A stretch of DNA of 56,154 bases from JBBQER01 sp052148155 (GTDB taxonomy: Bacteria; Actinomycetota; Acidimicrobiia; IMCC26256; PALSA-610), in assembly GCA_052148155.1 (NCBI GenBank), contig JBKQIY010000136.1, forward strand, positions 1 to 56,154. The letters are read 5' to 3'. The notes under the pieces were generated by a model. It searched no databases. It was not told where the DNA came from and saw nothing but the letters and a program-made list of their open reading frames with translations. The translations under genes and the position numbers were made by a program. Below are positions 25,860-34,591 of this stretch, piece after piece (position 1 is the first letter of the stretch; each line of letters starts with the position of its first letter).

Positions 25860-26295
25860 GTTGAACGGGCGGTCATCGACGCGGACTGGCACATCCACGA
25901 CTTCCAGCTCGATTGGCCGCCCCTGCTCCTACCGGAACGGCACGAGCTTGCCCCGCGCCCGTACCGCGAGCCGTCGACCTTGCCGTACCTCGAGCTCGAG
26001 AGCCGATCGTTGTCCGGCGCGAGCACGATCGGGCGAATCAGTCACCGGCTGCCGAAGACGCTCATGAAAGACGACCGGTATAAGCAGCTGCACTTCGCGG
26101 CGTCCTGCCCCGAGAGCACGTCGCCGGCGCTCGTTGGCGCGGTCGGGGCCGAGCAACTCGTCATCTCGCTGACTCTTACCCCCCGGAGGCATGTGCGCGT
26201 GCACGATGAACGTGTTGGCCGAGCGTGACGATCTCAGCGGCGATGGGTGCCGGAAGATCGACTACGACAACCCGAAGCGGCGCTACCGACTTTGA
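25860..26295 (+). pseudogene. decayed amidohydrolase
   Basis: One frame reads 'ERAVIDADWHIHDFQLDWPP', the metal-binding N-terminus of amidohydrolase_2 enzymes, on through 'LMKDDRYKQLHFAASCPEST' and 'ALVGAVGAEQLVIS', where an intact protein would continue to its 'SSDYPH'-type metal motif. A second frame carries 'MNVLAERDDLSGDGCRKIDY' and then DNPKRRYRL, the typical C-terminal end. A frameshift or small deletion near 26175 and missing central residues break the gene; the ATG at 25858 is out of frame. It lies 15 bp before the intact amidohydrolase and is probably a degenerate member of the same operon. Confidence 0.62.
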
Positions 26296-26310
26296 GAAGA
26301 GGAGCTGTTG

Positions 26311-27528
26311 ATGGCATACGGCCTCGTGTCCGCCGATTCGCACGTCAACGAAGCACCCGACACGTTCAGCGCACGGCTCCCGTCCCGGTTGCGGCCGCGC
26401 GGGCCGAGAATCGAAACGGTCGACGGCCAAGACTGCTGGGTCACCGAAGGGCTCCCGCCGGCGCCGCTGTCGTTCGGCGTACACGCGGCCGATAAGCCGC
26501 GCGACGGTCGGGCCTTTACGAACCGGAAACTGCACGTATCGCGCGACGAGATGGTGAAGGGCTCGTATGACGCGCACGCGCGACTGCACGATATGGACCT
26601 CGATCGACTTGACGCCGAAGTGCTCTATCCTGGCCCGCTCGGCGGCTTGGGCGGCGGCGGCACCATCGCGGCGATCGCCGACGACGAGCTGCGTCATGCC
26701 TGCCTGCGCGCGTACAACGATTGGTTGGCTGACTTTTGTGCCGTTGCACCGGACCGTTTTATCGGCATTGCCCTCACGCGTATCGAGGAGCCCGAACTCG
26801 CGGTTGCGGAACTCAAGCACGCGGCGGGCCGCGGTTTGCGGGGAGCCGTGGTGAACGCGATGCCTGACCTTGCGGGAGGCGCACCGCTGTCGAGCCGGGT
26901 GTACGACCCATTCTGGGCATGCGCGCAGGAGGCGGAGCTGCCTCTGTCCCTGCACATCCTGCACTCGCGAAGCACTCCACCATTGACGGCCGCCGCGTCG
27001 CGTGATCCTCACATGCAAGGCGGCGGGAACCATGCCGGCACGCAGTCGGTGCTCGACCACGTCGGGGCCGGCACCGGGCTTTTTGAGACGTACATGACGA
27101 TGATGTGCCTCGACATGGCCGAGCCGGTCGCGTTGTTGATCTTCTCTGGGATCTTCGAGCGCTTCCCGCGGTTGCGCTTTTCGATCGCGGAGTGCGGAAT
27201 CGGGTGGATCGCCTTCGCGCTCGAACGCATGGACTCGATCTTCGATCAGCACCGCAACTGGATGGGATCGGTGATCACGCGCGCCCCGAGCGAATACTTT
27301 CACGAGCACTTTACCGCCACGTTCCAACAAGACGATGATTCGGGTCTGGCGTGCCGCTCGCTGATCGGTGTCGACAACATCATGTGGGCATCCGACTATC
27401 CCCACACCGACACCACGTGGCCACACTCACACGACGTCGTCAACTCACTGTTCGCCGATATACCGGCCGACGAGCGCGAACGTATGACAAACCGCAACGC
27501 GCGCCGCTGGTACGGGCTGCCCGTGTGA
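26311..27528 (+). CDS. amidohydrolase_2 family metal-dependent hydrolase/decarboxylase
   Basis: 405 residues from ATG 26311, with AGAGGAG 6 bp upstream. The N-terminal 'YGLVSADSHVNEAPDTF' carries the first metal-binding acid/His pair of the ACMSD-like TIM barrel. 'PLSLHILHSRSTPP' holds an inner His, 'LIFSGIFERFPRLRFSIAEC' is the conserved family segment, and 'NIMWASDYPHTDTTWPHS' the late Asp/His motif. Members hydrolyse or decarboxylate aromatic or acyl substrates. First intact gene of an eight-gene operon (overlap GTGA with the next), it may open a ring or remove a group before CoA activation (inference). Confidence 0.86.
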   Translation: MAYGLVSADSHVNEAPDTFSARLPSRLRPRGPRIETVDGQDCWVTEGLPPAPLSFGVHAADKPRDGRAFTNRKLHVSRDEMVKGSYDAHARLHDMDLDRLDAEVLYPGPLGGLGGGGTIAAIADDELRHACLRAYNDWLADFCAVAPDRFIGIALTRIEEPELAVAELKHAAGRGLRGAVVNAMPDLAGGAPLSSRVYDPFWACAQEAELPLSLHILHSRSTPPLTAAASRDPHMQGGGNHAGTQSVLDHVGAGTGLFETYMTMMCLDMAEPVALLIFSGIFERFPRLRFSIAECGIGWIAFALERMDSIFDQHRNWMGSVITRAPSEYFHEHFTATFQQDDDSGLACRSLIGVDNIMWASDYPHTDTTWPHSHDVVNSLFADIPADERERMTNRNARRWYGLPV

Positions 27529-29633
27529 ACCTCGAGCCCTCGCCCCGGCAGGCCGCCCGGCGCGACGCACTGGCGGAGCTGCTCGACGCGAAATGTCCGT
27601 CCACGCGCGTGCGCGCAGCCGAGCCGCTCGGGTTCGACGCGGGCCTGTGGCATGAAGTGCGTGCCGTGATCGACCTCTCCGGCCCGCTCGTCGATCTTGC
27701 GCTCGCCGCGGAGCCATTCGGCGCCCATCTGGCGCCGGTACCGTTCGCGGAGGCGGTCGCGGCGCGGCGCGCAGTGCCGGAACTTTCCGACGAGATCGCC
27801 ACGTTCGCAGTCGCCGGTGAACGGTTGGTGCCGGCCGGCGCGATCGCCGACTGCGTCGTCGGGTTGCGGGCAAGCGACAGCGGACTGGTCGTCGCGCGTG
27901 GCGTGGCGCCACGACGCGCGCCGACGAACTTGGCGAGCTTGCCGCTCGCTGATCGTGCGCTCGACGGCGAGATCGTCGCCACCGGCGACGAGGCCTTGGC
28001 GCGGGCGCGCGACGCGCGGGCCGCGTGGATGGTATGCACCGCGGCGGCGCTTGTCGGGCTCGCGCAGCGCGCGCTCGACCTGACCGTCGCGTACGTGAAG
28101 GAGCGGCGCCAGTTCGGCGTGCCGATCGGATCGTTTCAGTCCGTGCAGCATCGCCTCGCCAACTGCGCCACCTCCATCGACGGCGCTCGCCTGTCGTGCT
28201 GGCGCGGCGCGTGGGCTGGCGATGTGGGCGCGCCCGACGCGCACGACCGGGCATTGATGGCGTTCCTGTTCGCTTCCGAGACAGCTCGCGAGGCGACGGC
28301 CTCGGCGTTGCAGTTCCACGGCGGATACGGCTTCACCCTCGACCACGACGTCCAGCTCTACCTGCGCCGGGCCAAGGGCTGGCCGCTGGTGCTCGGCGAC
28401 CCGCACGATCTGTGGCGCGAACTCGGCGCGAGTTGGTTCGCCCGAACGTCGCGTGACTCCGAGCGGGAGGTTGACGGCATCGACTTCCGGCTCGGTGAGC
28501 ACACCGAAGCCTTCCGGGCCGAGGTGCGCGCGTTCCTCGCTGAGCATCTGACGTCGGAGGTGCTGGCTCGGGTGCACGCCTCCGGGACGGTCCACGACTG
28601 GGGCTTCCACCGAGCGTTAGCGGCGAAGGGATGGGTCGCGGCCGCCTGGCCGACCGAGCATGGCGGCGCGGGCCGCGACCCGTGGGAGACGCGGGTGTTC
28701 GCCGAGGAATGCGCGCTCGCCGACGCGCCAACCGACGGCCTGTCGATGACGCTGATGGTCGCGAACACATTGCGCGTTGCGGGAACCGAGGAGCAACGGC
28801 GCGAAATCCTGCCTCGCGTGCTGGCGGGCGAGGTCGTGATCTGTCTCGGCTACAGCGAACCAGACGCCGGCTCCGATGTGGCCAACGCCCAAACCGCGGC
28901 TGTGCGCGCCGGCGACGAATGGATTGTGAACGGCTACAAGGTCTTCACCTCCATGGCGCATGAGGCCCAATACGTATTCTTGCTCACGCGCACGAACACC
29001 GACGCCGCCAAACACCACGGGCTCACGATGTTCCTCGTGCCGACGGACAGCGCGGGTATCGAGATCGAACCGATCTTGACGCTCGGCGCGCCCGGCCGCA
29101 CCAATCGCACCACCTACCGCGACGTGGTGGTTCCCGACTCTTGCCGGGTCGGCGACATCGACGCGGGCTGGGGCGTGATGAACATCGCGCTCACGTTCGA
29201 ACGGGGCGGAACGTTCGCCGCGATCCGCGCGCTGCAAGAGACGGTCACGTGGGCGCGCGCGAACGGTCGCATCGACGACCCCGCGGTTGCCGCCCGTCTC
29301 GCCAGGGTCGCGACCGACAACGAAGTCGCGACGTTGCTGTCGTTGCGTACCACGTGGGTGGCGGCAAGCGGCGCGCTCGCCGGTGTCGAGGGTTCGATGG
29401 CGAAGTTGTTCTCGTCGGAGTCGATTCAACGATCGACGGCCGATCTCGTCGACCTGCTCGGCGTCGAGGGACTGTTGTCGGAGACAGAGCCAGACGCGCC
29501 CGCGGCCGGCACGATCGAGTATCAGTGGCGCAAGGCAGGCGTCGCGACGATTTACGGCGGTACCAGCGAGATCATGCGCAGCATCATCGCGGAGCGCGCG
29601 CTCGGCCTTCCTCGTGGTCGGAGCAGCTCGTGA
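27525..29633 (+). CDS. single-chain double acyl-CoA dehydrogenase (fused heteromeric ACAD)
   Basis: 702 residues from GTG 27525, which overlaps the previous stop. It contains two ACAD units. Residues about 1-310 are a divergent unit ('YVKERRQFGVPIGSFQSVQH' and 'ALQFHGGYGFTLDHDVQLYL'). Residues about 311-702 are a full ACAD with 'GYSEPDAGSDVANAQTAAVR' (flavin loop) and 'ATIYGGTSEIMRSIIAERAL' near the end. In actinobacterial sterol degradation, ACADs are either alpha2beta2 heteromers of two adjacent genes (FadE28-29 type) or single chains of about 710 residues (FadE34 type); this one is the single-chain kind. It should introduce an alpha,beta double bond into a bulky acyl-CoA. Gene overlaps of 4 bp on both sides. 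Confidence 0.88.
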   Translation: MNLEPSPRQAARRDALAELLDAKCPSTRVRAAEPLGFDAGLWHEVRAVIDLSGPLVDLALAAEPFGAHLAPVPFAEAVAARRAVPELSDEIATFAVAGERLVPAGAIADCVVGLRASDSGLVVARGVAPRRAPTNLASLPLADRALDGEIVATGDEALARARDARAAWMVCTAAALVGLAQRALDLTVAYVKERRQFGVPIGSFQSVQHRLANCATSIDGARLSCWRGAWAGDVGAPDAHDRALMAFLFASETAREATASALQFHGGYGFTLDHDVQLYLRRAKGWPLVLGDPHDLWRELGASWFARTSRDSEREVDGIDFRLGEHTEAFRAEVRAFLAEHLTSEVLARVHASGTVHDWGFHRALAAKGWVAAAWPTEHGGAGRDPWETRVFAEECALADAPTDGLSMTLMVANTLRVAGTEEQRREILPRVLAGEVVICLGYSEPDAGSDVANAQTAAVRAGDEWIVNGYKVFTSMAHEAQYVFLLTRTNTDAAKHHGLTMFLVPTDSAGIEIEPILTLGAPGRTNRTTYRDVVVPDSCRVGDIDAGWGVMNIALTFERGGTFAAIRALQETVTWARANGRIDDPAVAARLARVATDNEVATLLSLRTTWVAASGALAGVEGSMAKLFSSESIQRSTADLVDLLGVEGLLSETEPDAPAAGTIEYQWRKAGVATIYGGTSEIMRSIIAERALGLPRGRSSS

Positions 29634-31264
29634 CCCTGACCTTCCAACTCGCCGATCTGTTTGAGGCCACAGCCGATGCCGTTCCTGACCGCGAGCCGCT
29701 GATCGCCGGCGGCGAGCACCGGACGTTCCGCGAACTCGAAGCCAACGCGAACCGTCTGGCACATTTCCTCGCCGGACGGGGCGTGGGCAAAGACGACCAC
29801 GTGGCGATCTACTCGCGGAACTGCGTCGAGTGGATCGAGGCGATGCTCGCAGTGTTCAAATTGCGCGCCGCGGTCGTCAACGTCAACCATCGTTACGTCG
29901 GAGACGAGCTCGCGTACTTGTTCGATGACGCCGACGTCAGCGCCCTCGTCTTCGCGCGGGAGTTCGCCCCGCGGGTCGCGGCCAGCCGGACCAAGGTGCC
30001 CGACCTCGCGACGCTCGTCGTGATCGATGACGGTTCGGCCGTGCCGCTCGAAGTTGTCGACGACGCCGTCGGCTACGCAGACGCGCTCGCGGCCGGAAGC
30101 CCAGAACGCGACTTCGGCGCCCGCTCCGGCGACGACCGATACCTGCTCTACACCGGAGGCACGACGGGCCTCCCCAAGGGCGTGGTGTGGCGCCACGAAG
30201 ACTTCTTCTATGCCTGCTTGCAGGGCGGCGCGGGTGCGGGCGCACCGCCGGCCACGACCCCAACCGACCTCGCCCGACGCGCGGTGTCCGATCCGCCAGT
30301 TCGCGTCATGTTGCTCGCCGGAGCGTTGCACCACGCGAGCGGGCAATGGGGCATGCTCTCCACCTTGTTGATGGGTGCCCGCGCCGTGCTGTGGACGGGC
30401 GCAGGTTTCGACGCGCACCGCGCGTGGGAGCTCGTCGAAGAGCACCGCATTACCAAACTCGCGATCGTCGGCGACGCGATGGCCCGCCCGCTGGCGGACG
30501 CACTCGCGGCGGGAAAGGCAGGCGGCCGCCCTTACGACACCGCGTCAGTCGTCGCGATCGGCAGCGGCGGCGCGATTCTGTCGCCCGCGGTCCAAGCGGA
30601 GCTTCGCTCGCTGCTCCCCGGGATCGAACTCTCCGACGTGATGGGGTCGAGCGAGAGCGGATTGTTCGCATTTCAGGTGCTCGACCAGTCGGATGCGACC
30701 GCGGGCGCTCGCCCGCGCTTCGTGCTCGACACGACGGCAACGGTGGTCGACGACGACGGTCGCCCGGTCGCGCTCGGAGCGACCGGACGGGTTGCCGTGC
30801 GCGGCTGCATTCCGCTGCGCTACCACAACGACCCGGCGCGAACTGAGCGGACCTTCCCGCTCATCGACGGGGTGCGTCACGTGGTACCCGGCGACTATGC
30901 CGTCGTCGAGGAGAACGGCACGATCCGGCTGCTCGGACGCGGATCGGTGTCCATCAATACCGGAGGTGAGAAGGTCTATCCCGAGGAGGTGGAAGCCGTG
31001 CTCAAGGAACACGCCGGCGTCTTCGACGCAGTCGTCGTCGGCGTAGCCGACGATCGTTTCGGCGAGCGGGTAGCTGCGGTAGTGCAGCCTCGGGTCGGGG
31101 TCGCGGTCGATGCCCAGCAACTCGCCGCACACTGCCGGGAACGACTCGCCGGCTACAAGGTCCCGCGTGTGGTGCACTTCGTCGACGAAGTGATCCGACA
31201 CTCAAGTGGCAAGCCGGACTACCGCTGGGCCGCCGAGATCGCAACCCAGCAGGAACCGTCGTGA
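29630..31264 (+). CDS. acyl-CoA synthetase (AMP-forming, FadD17/19-like)
   Basis: 544 residues from GTG 29630. ANL-fold motifs: 'YLLYTGGTTGLPKGVVWRHE' (P-loop, about 172-191), 'ELSDVMGSSESGLFAFQ' (adenine pocket), 'VPGDYAVVEENGTIRLLGRG' (ribose Asp) and 'SVSINTGGEKVYPEEVEAVL' (hinge). The C-terminal 'RHSSGKPDYRWAAEI' holds the catalytic Lys. Adenylates a free acid and transfers it to CoA. The segment 'VVNVNHRYVGDELAYL' and the operon setting with Ltp2-like and ACAD genes point to sterol-side-chain-type acids rather than simple fatty acids (inference). Overlaps both neighbours by 4 bp. Confidence 0.93.
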   Translation: MTLTFQLADLFEATADAVPDREPLIAGGEHRTFRELEANANRLAHFLAGRGVGKDDHVAIYSRNCVEWIEAMLAVFKLRAAVVNVNHRYVGDELAYLFDDADVSALVFAREFAPRVAASRTKVPDLATLVVIDDGSAVPLEVVDDAVGYADALAAGSPERDFGARSGDDRYLLYTGGTTGLPKGVVWRHEDFFYACLQGGAGAGAPPATTPTDLARRAVSDPPVRVMLLAGALHHASGQWGMLSTLLMGARAVLWTGAGFDAHRAWELVEEHRITKLAIVGDAMARPLADALAAGKAGGRPYDTASVVAIGSGGAILSPAVQAELRSLLPGIELSDVMGSSESGLFAFQVLDQSDATAGARPRFVLDTTATVVDDDGRPVALGATGRVAVRGCIPLRYHNDPARTERTFPLIDGVRHVVPGDYAVVEENGTIRLLGRGSVSINTGGEKVYPEEVEAVLKEHAGVFDAVVVGVADDRFGERVAAVVQPRVGVAVDAQQLAAHCRERLAGYKVPRVVHFVDEVIRHSSGKPDYRWAAEIATQQEPS

Positions 31265-32436
31265 CCGACCGCACGCCGGTGATCGTCGGCGTGGGTCTGT
31301 CGGACTCGCCCCGCGCGCCGCACCTCGACGGGATTGAGCACCACGTACAGGCGCTACGGCGTGCGCTCGACGATTGCGGCATCGCCAAGGCCGAGATCGA
31401 CGGGTACTTTTGCGCGGGCGGGAGCGAAGCCCACGGCGGCATCGACGACGCGGCCACGATGGCCGAATATCTCGGCATCTCGCACCGTTGGCTCGACGGC
31501 ACCAAGACCGGCGGCTCGAGCTTCGAGCTCTACGCGCAGCACGCGGCTGGCGCGATTCGCGAAGGTTACTGCGAGGTCGCGTTGATGAGCTACGGATCCG
31601 ACATGCTCTCGCGCATGGGTCGCACGCTCGGTACGCAAATGTTCGGAGGCGACGAGCCGGCGCGGGGGCCGAGCCAATGGGAGCGGCCGTACGGCAACAC
31701 GCTGGTGTCGAACTACGCGATGGCGGCGAAGCGGCATATGTACGAGTTCGGAACGACATCCGAACAGCTCGCCGAGGTCGCGGTCACGATGCGGACCCAC
31801 GCCGCGCTGAACCCGGACGCCCAGTACCGTGACCCGATCACAGTCGACGACGTACTCGCCTCACGCATGGTCGCGGACCCGCTGCACAAGCTCGACTGTT
31901 GCGTGATCTCCGACGGCGGCGGCGCGGTGATCATGACCACCGCCGAGCGGGCGCGTGACCTGCGCCAAGTCCCTGTATATGTGCTCGGCGCCGCGATGGC
32001 CGGTTCCCACTGGAACCCCTCCCAGATGCGCGACTTCACCACCACCGCGGCCGCGTCGAGTGGCCCGGAAGCGTTCGCGCAGTGTGGGTTAGGTCCCGAC
32101 GACGTCGACACGCTGCAGCTCTACGACAGCTTCACCATCACGGTGCTGCTCATCTGCGAAGACCTCGGGTTCTGCAAGAAAGGTGAGGGCGGCGAGTTCG
32201 TCGGGTCCGGTGCGCTCTCCTTCGGCGGCCGGACACCGACAAACACCGACGGCGGCGGGCTGTCGGCATGTCATCCGGGTATGCGCGGACTGTTCTTGCT
32301 CGCCGAGGCGACGCGCCAACTGCGACGGCGGGCGGGCGCCGCGCAAGTACCGGACTGCCGAATCGCGCTGTGCTGCGGCTCGGGGGGTTGGCTGTCGGCA
32401 ATGGGTACCGTCATCCTCGGATCGGAAGCACCGTGA
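31261..32436 (+). CDS. thiolase-fold lipid-transfer protein (Ltp2-type, probable retro-aldolase subunit)
   Basis: 391 residues. It has the thiolase fold and conserved C-terminal 'YDSFTITVLLICEDLGFCKK', 'GGLSACHPGMRGLFLLAEA' (His338) and 'IALCCGSGG'. At the place where thiolases carry the acylated Cys, the sequence is 'TKTGGSSFEL' (Ser86/Ser87), so ordinary thiolysis looks impossible. Ltp2, which performs the retro-aldol step in actinobacterial C-17 side-chain degradation, also lacks this Cys and uses tyrosines; Tyr288 in 'LYDSFT' is a candidate. Ltp2 needs a DUF35 partner, and exactly such a gene follows with a 4-bp overlap. Strong assignment of fold and type, inferred reaction. Confidence 0.85.
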   Translation: MTDRTPVIVGVGLSDSPRAPHLDGIEHHVQALRRALDDCGIAKAEIDGYFCAGGSEAHGGIDDAATMAEYLGISHRWLDGTKTGGSSFELYAQHAAGAIREGYCEVALMSYGSDMLSRMGRTLGTQMFGGDEPARGPSQWERPYGNTLVSNYAMAAKRHMYEFGTTSEQLAEVAVTMRTHAALNPDAQYRDPITVDDVLASRMVADPLHKLDCCVISDGGGAVIMTTAERARDLRQVPVYVLGAAMAGSHWNPSQMRDFTTTAAASSGPEAFAQCGLGPDDVDTLQLYDSFTITVLLICEDLGFCKKGEGGEFVGSGALSFGGRTPTNTDGGGLSACHPGMRGLFLLAEATRQLRRRAGAAQVPDCRIALCCGSGGWLSAMGTVILGSEAP

Positions 32437-32831
32437 GTACGAGACCAAAACCCGGAGCCGATCACGTCACCGACCCGTTCTGGCACGCCGCGGCGGACGG
32501 ACGACTGCTGGTGCAGCGCTGCAGGAGCTGCGGTACCGCTCAGCACTATCCCCGCGCGATGTGTCGCGAGTGCGCGGGCGAAACGCAATGGGAGGTGTGT
32601 TCGGGACGCGGCACGCTGTACACGTTCAGCATCGTGCGCCAGAACCGCACGCCTCCGTTCGACGCGCTCGTGCCCTACGTGGTCGCGATGATCGACCTTG
32701 AGGAGGGCGCACGGATGATGGGCAACGTCACCGGCTGCGATCCCGACGCGGTGCGGATCGGCATGCCACTCGAAGTGTGGTTCGAAACCCTCGACGACGA
32801 GGTCGCGCTCCCGCAGTGGCGGCCGGCATGA
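32433..32831 (+). CDS. DUF35 / OB-fold zinc-ribbon protein (Ltp2 partner)
   Basis: 132 residues. An N-terminal helix is followed by a zinc ribbon 'RCRSCGTAQHYPRAMCRECA' (two Cys pairs) and an OB-fold with 'LYTFSIVRQNRTPPFDALVP' and 'GARMMGNVTGCDPDAVRIGM', the standard ChsH2-DUF35/acyl-CoA-binding layout. In characterised systems this domain binds the CoA ester and completes the Ltp2 active site. Start GTG 32433 overlaps the Ltp2-like stop and its own stop overlaps the SDR start, so stoichiometric co-translation is likely. Stand-alone rather than fused to a hydratase as in ChsH2. Confidence 0.87.
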   Translation: MSTRPKPGADHVTDPFWHAAADGRLLVQRCRSCGTAQHYPRAMCRECAGETQWEVCSGRGTLYTFSIVRQNRTPPFDALVPYVVAMIDLEEGARMMGNVTGCDPDAVRIGMPLEVWFETLDDEVALPQWRPA

Positions 32832-33691
32832 GCAGGACTGATCTCTGCGCAGGTCGCGTGGCCATCGTGACAGGTGCGGGCCGCGGAATCGGGCGCGAGC
32901 ATGCACTCGAGCTCGCTCGCCAAGGCGCACGCGTGGTGGTGAACGACGTCGACGAAGAGCCGGCGCACGAGGTCGCGGCCGAGATCGGCGACGCGATCGC
33001 GAATACCGACGACATCTCCACGGCCGTCGGCGCCCGATCGTTAGTGCAAGCCGCGATCGATGCCCTCGGCACGCTTCACGTCGTCGTCAACAACGCCGGG
33101 ATCGTGCGTGACGCGGTGCTGGTCAACATGACCGAAGACGACTTCGACATGGTCGTCCGCGTTCACCTCAAGGGCACATTCAACGTCATGCATCACGCGG
33201 CCGTACACTGGCGCGAACAATCGAAGCGCGGCATCGATACTGACGCGCGGATTGTTAACACGACGTCGGCGTCAGGATTGTTCGGCAACCCGGGCCAGGC
33301 CAACTACGGTGCGGCCAAAGCTGGAATCCTCGGCCTGACCCAGGTCGGCGCACTCGAGCTCGAACGCTACGGCGTGACCGTCAACGCGATCGCGCCCGCG
33401 GGTCGCACCCGCATGACCGAAACTCTGTTCCCGCCCGCGCCCGACGAGGGCTTTGATCGGCTCCACGCTCGCAACAACGCACCCTTGGTCGCGTGGCTCG
33501 CCAGCCACGAGTCACGTGGCATTAGCGGACGAGTATTCGAGCTTGCCGGAGGCACAATACGCGTGCTCGAAGGCTGGCGGCGCGGTCCGCAGGTCGACCA
33601 ACCTGACCGCTGGGACCCGAATGCGCTCGGGCCAGTGGTGCGTGACCTCGTTGCGCGCGCGGCGCCGGCCACTCCTGCGCATCCGACCTAG
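32828..33691 (+). CDS. SDR, MFE-2/17-beta-HSD4-type 3-hydroxyacyl-CoA dehydrogenase
   Basis: 287 residues. Cofactor loop 'VTGAGRGIGREHALELARQG', then 'VNNAGIVRDAVLVNMTEDDF', then 'ARIVNTTSASGLFGNPGQAN' (catalytic Ser) and 'YGAAKAGILGLT' (Tyr-x3-Lys). The insert and the C-terminal extension 'EGWRRGPQVDQPDRWDP' are typical of the dehydrogenase domain of peroxisomal multifunctional enzyme 2 and its actinobacterial relatives. With the MaoC gene that follows it would be a split MFE-2. It would oxidise the (R)-3-hydroxyacyl-CoA formed by the hydratase. Confidence 0.88.
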   Translation: MSRTDLCAGRVAIVTGAGRGIGREHALELARQGARVVVNDVDEEPAHEVAAEIGDAIANTDDISTAVGARSLVQAAIDALGTLHVVVNNAGIVRDAVLVNMTEDDFDMVVRVHLKGTFNVMHHAAVHWREQSKRGIDTDARIVNTTSASGLFGNPGQANYGAAKAGILGLTQVGALELERYGVTVNAIAPAGRTRMTETLFPPAPDEGFDRLHARNNAPLVAWLASHESRGISGRVFELAGGTIRVLEGWRRGPQVDQPDRWDPNALGPVVRDLVARAAPATPAHPT

Positions 33692-33700
33692 CAGGTGACG

Positions 33701-34579
33701 ATGGCGATCGACCCGACGGCCGTCGGCAAAGAGTTCGGACCCGTGCCGGTGTCGTGGACGCGTATGGACACCCTCGTGTACGCACTGGGCGTCGGGTGTG
33801 CCACCGATGATCTCGCGTTCGTCACCGAGAACTCCCACGACATCAACCAGCGCGTGCTGCCGACGCTTCCGCTCGTGCTCGGACAACAGGGGGATCCTGA
33901 CCGCGTCCTGCGCGACAAAGCCGCGAGCGCGATGTCAGCCGTCGGAACGTACGATCCGAAGATGGTGGTGCACGGCACGTCGGCGCTGTCGGTGCCCGGC
34001 GAGTTGGCCCCATCCGGCGAGGTCGACGCGTACACGCGTATCGCCGCGATTTGGGACAAAGGTGCGGCCGCGGTGGTCGAGCTGGAGACTGAAGGTCGAG
34101 ACCGGGCGACCGGCGCAGTGCAGTACACGACGTCTGCCGGTGTGTTCATTCGCGGCGCGGGCGGCTTCGGCGGCGAGCGCGGGCCGGGCGCGGCGACGGA
34201 TCTGGCACCCGAACGCGCGCCGGATGCGGTCGTGCGTTACAACATCCGACCGGACCAAGCACTGCTGTACCGGCTCTCGGGCGACAGGAATCCGCTGCAC
34301 TCCGATCCTGTGTTCGCAGCCAAGGCCGGCTTCGAGCGCCCGATTCTGCACGGTCTGTGTACGTTCGGATTCACGGGCCGGGCGTTGCTCGAAGCCGTCT
34401 GTGCGGGCGACCCCGCGAGGTTCCGCACGATGCGCGGGCGCTTCTCGTCGCCCGTGTATCCCGGCGACGAGATCTCGGTGTTGATCTGGGTCGACGACAC
34501 GGACGTGTACTTCCGCACCGAGCGTGCCGATGGCGCAGTCGCGATCGATGCCGGACGCGGCTCGGTCGTGAACCGATGA
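33701..34579 (+). CDS. double-hotdog MaoC-like enoyl-CoA hydratase 2
   Basis: 292 residues from ATG 33701 (AGG just upstream; GTG 33695 would add two residues). The N-terminal hotdog covers about 1-150, and the C-terminal half carries the hydratase-2 motif 'LYRLSGDRNPLHSDPVFAAK' with Asp/His and 'FERPILHGLCTFGFTGRALL'. The two-hotdog form resembles the hydratase half of MFE-2 and HtdY-like proteins. It would add water across the alpha,beta-double bond made by the fused ACAD. It lies 9 bp after the SDR stop. Confidence 0.88.
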   Translation: MAIDPTAVGKEFGPVPVSWTRMDTLVYALGVGCATDDLAFVTENSHDINQRVLPTLPLVLGQQGDPDRVLRDKAASAMSAVGTYDPKMVVHGTSALSVPGELAPSGEVDAYTRIAAIWDKGAAAVVELETEGRDRATGAVQYTTSAGVFIRGAGGFGGERGPGAATDLAPERAPDAVVRYNIRPDQALLYRLSGDRNPLHSDPVFAAKAGFERPILHGLCTFGFTGRALLEAVCAGDPARFRTMRGRFSSPVYPGDEISVLIWVDDTDVYFRTERADGAVAIDAGRGSVVNR

Positions 34580-34591
34580 GCGCGTAGCACT

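Noticed and set aside
26176..27426. 416-residue minus-strand frame
   Set aside because: Shadow of the amidohydrolase gene at 26311.
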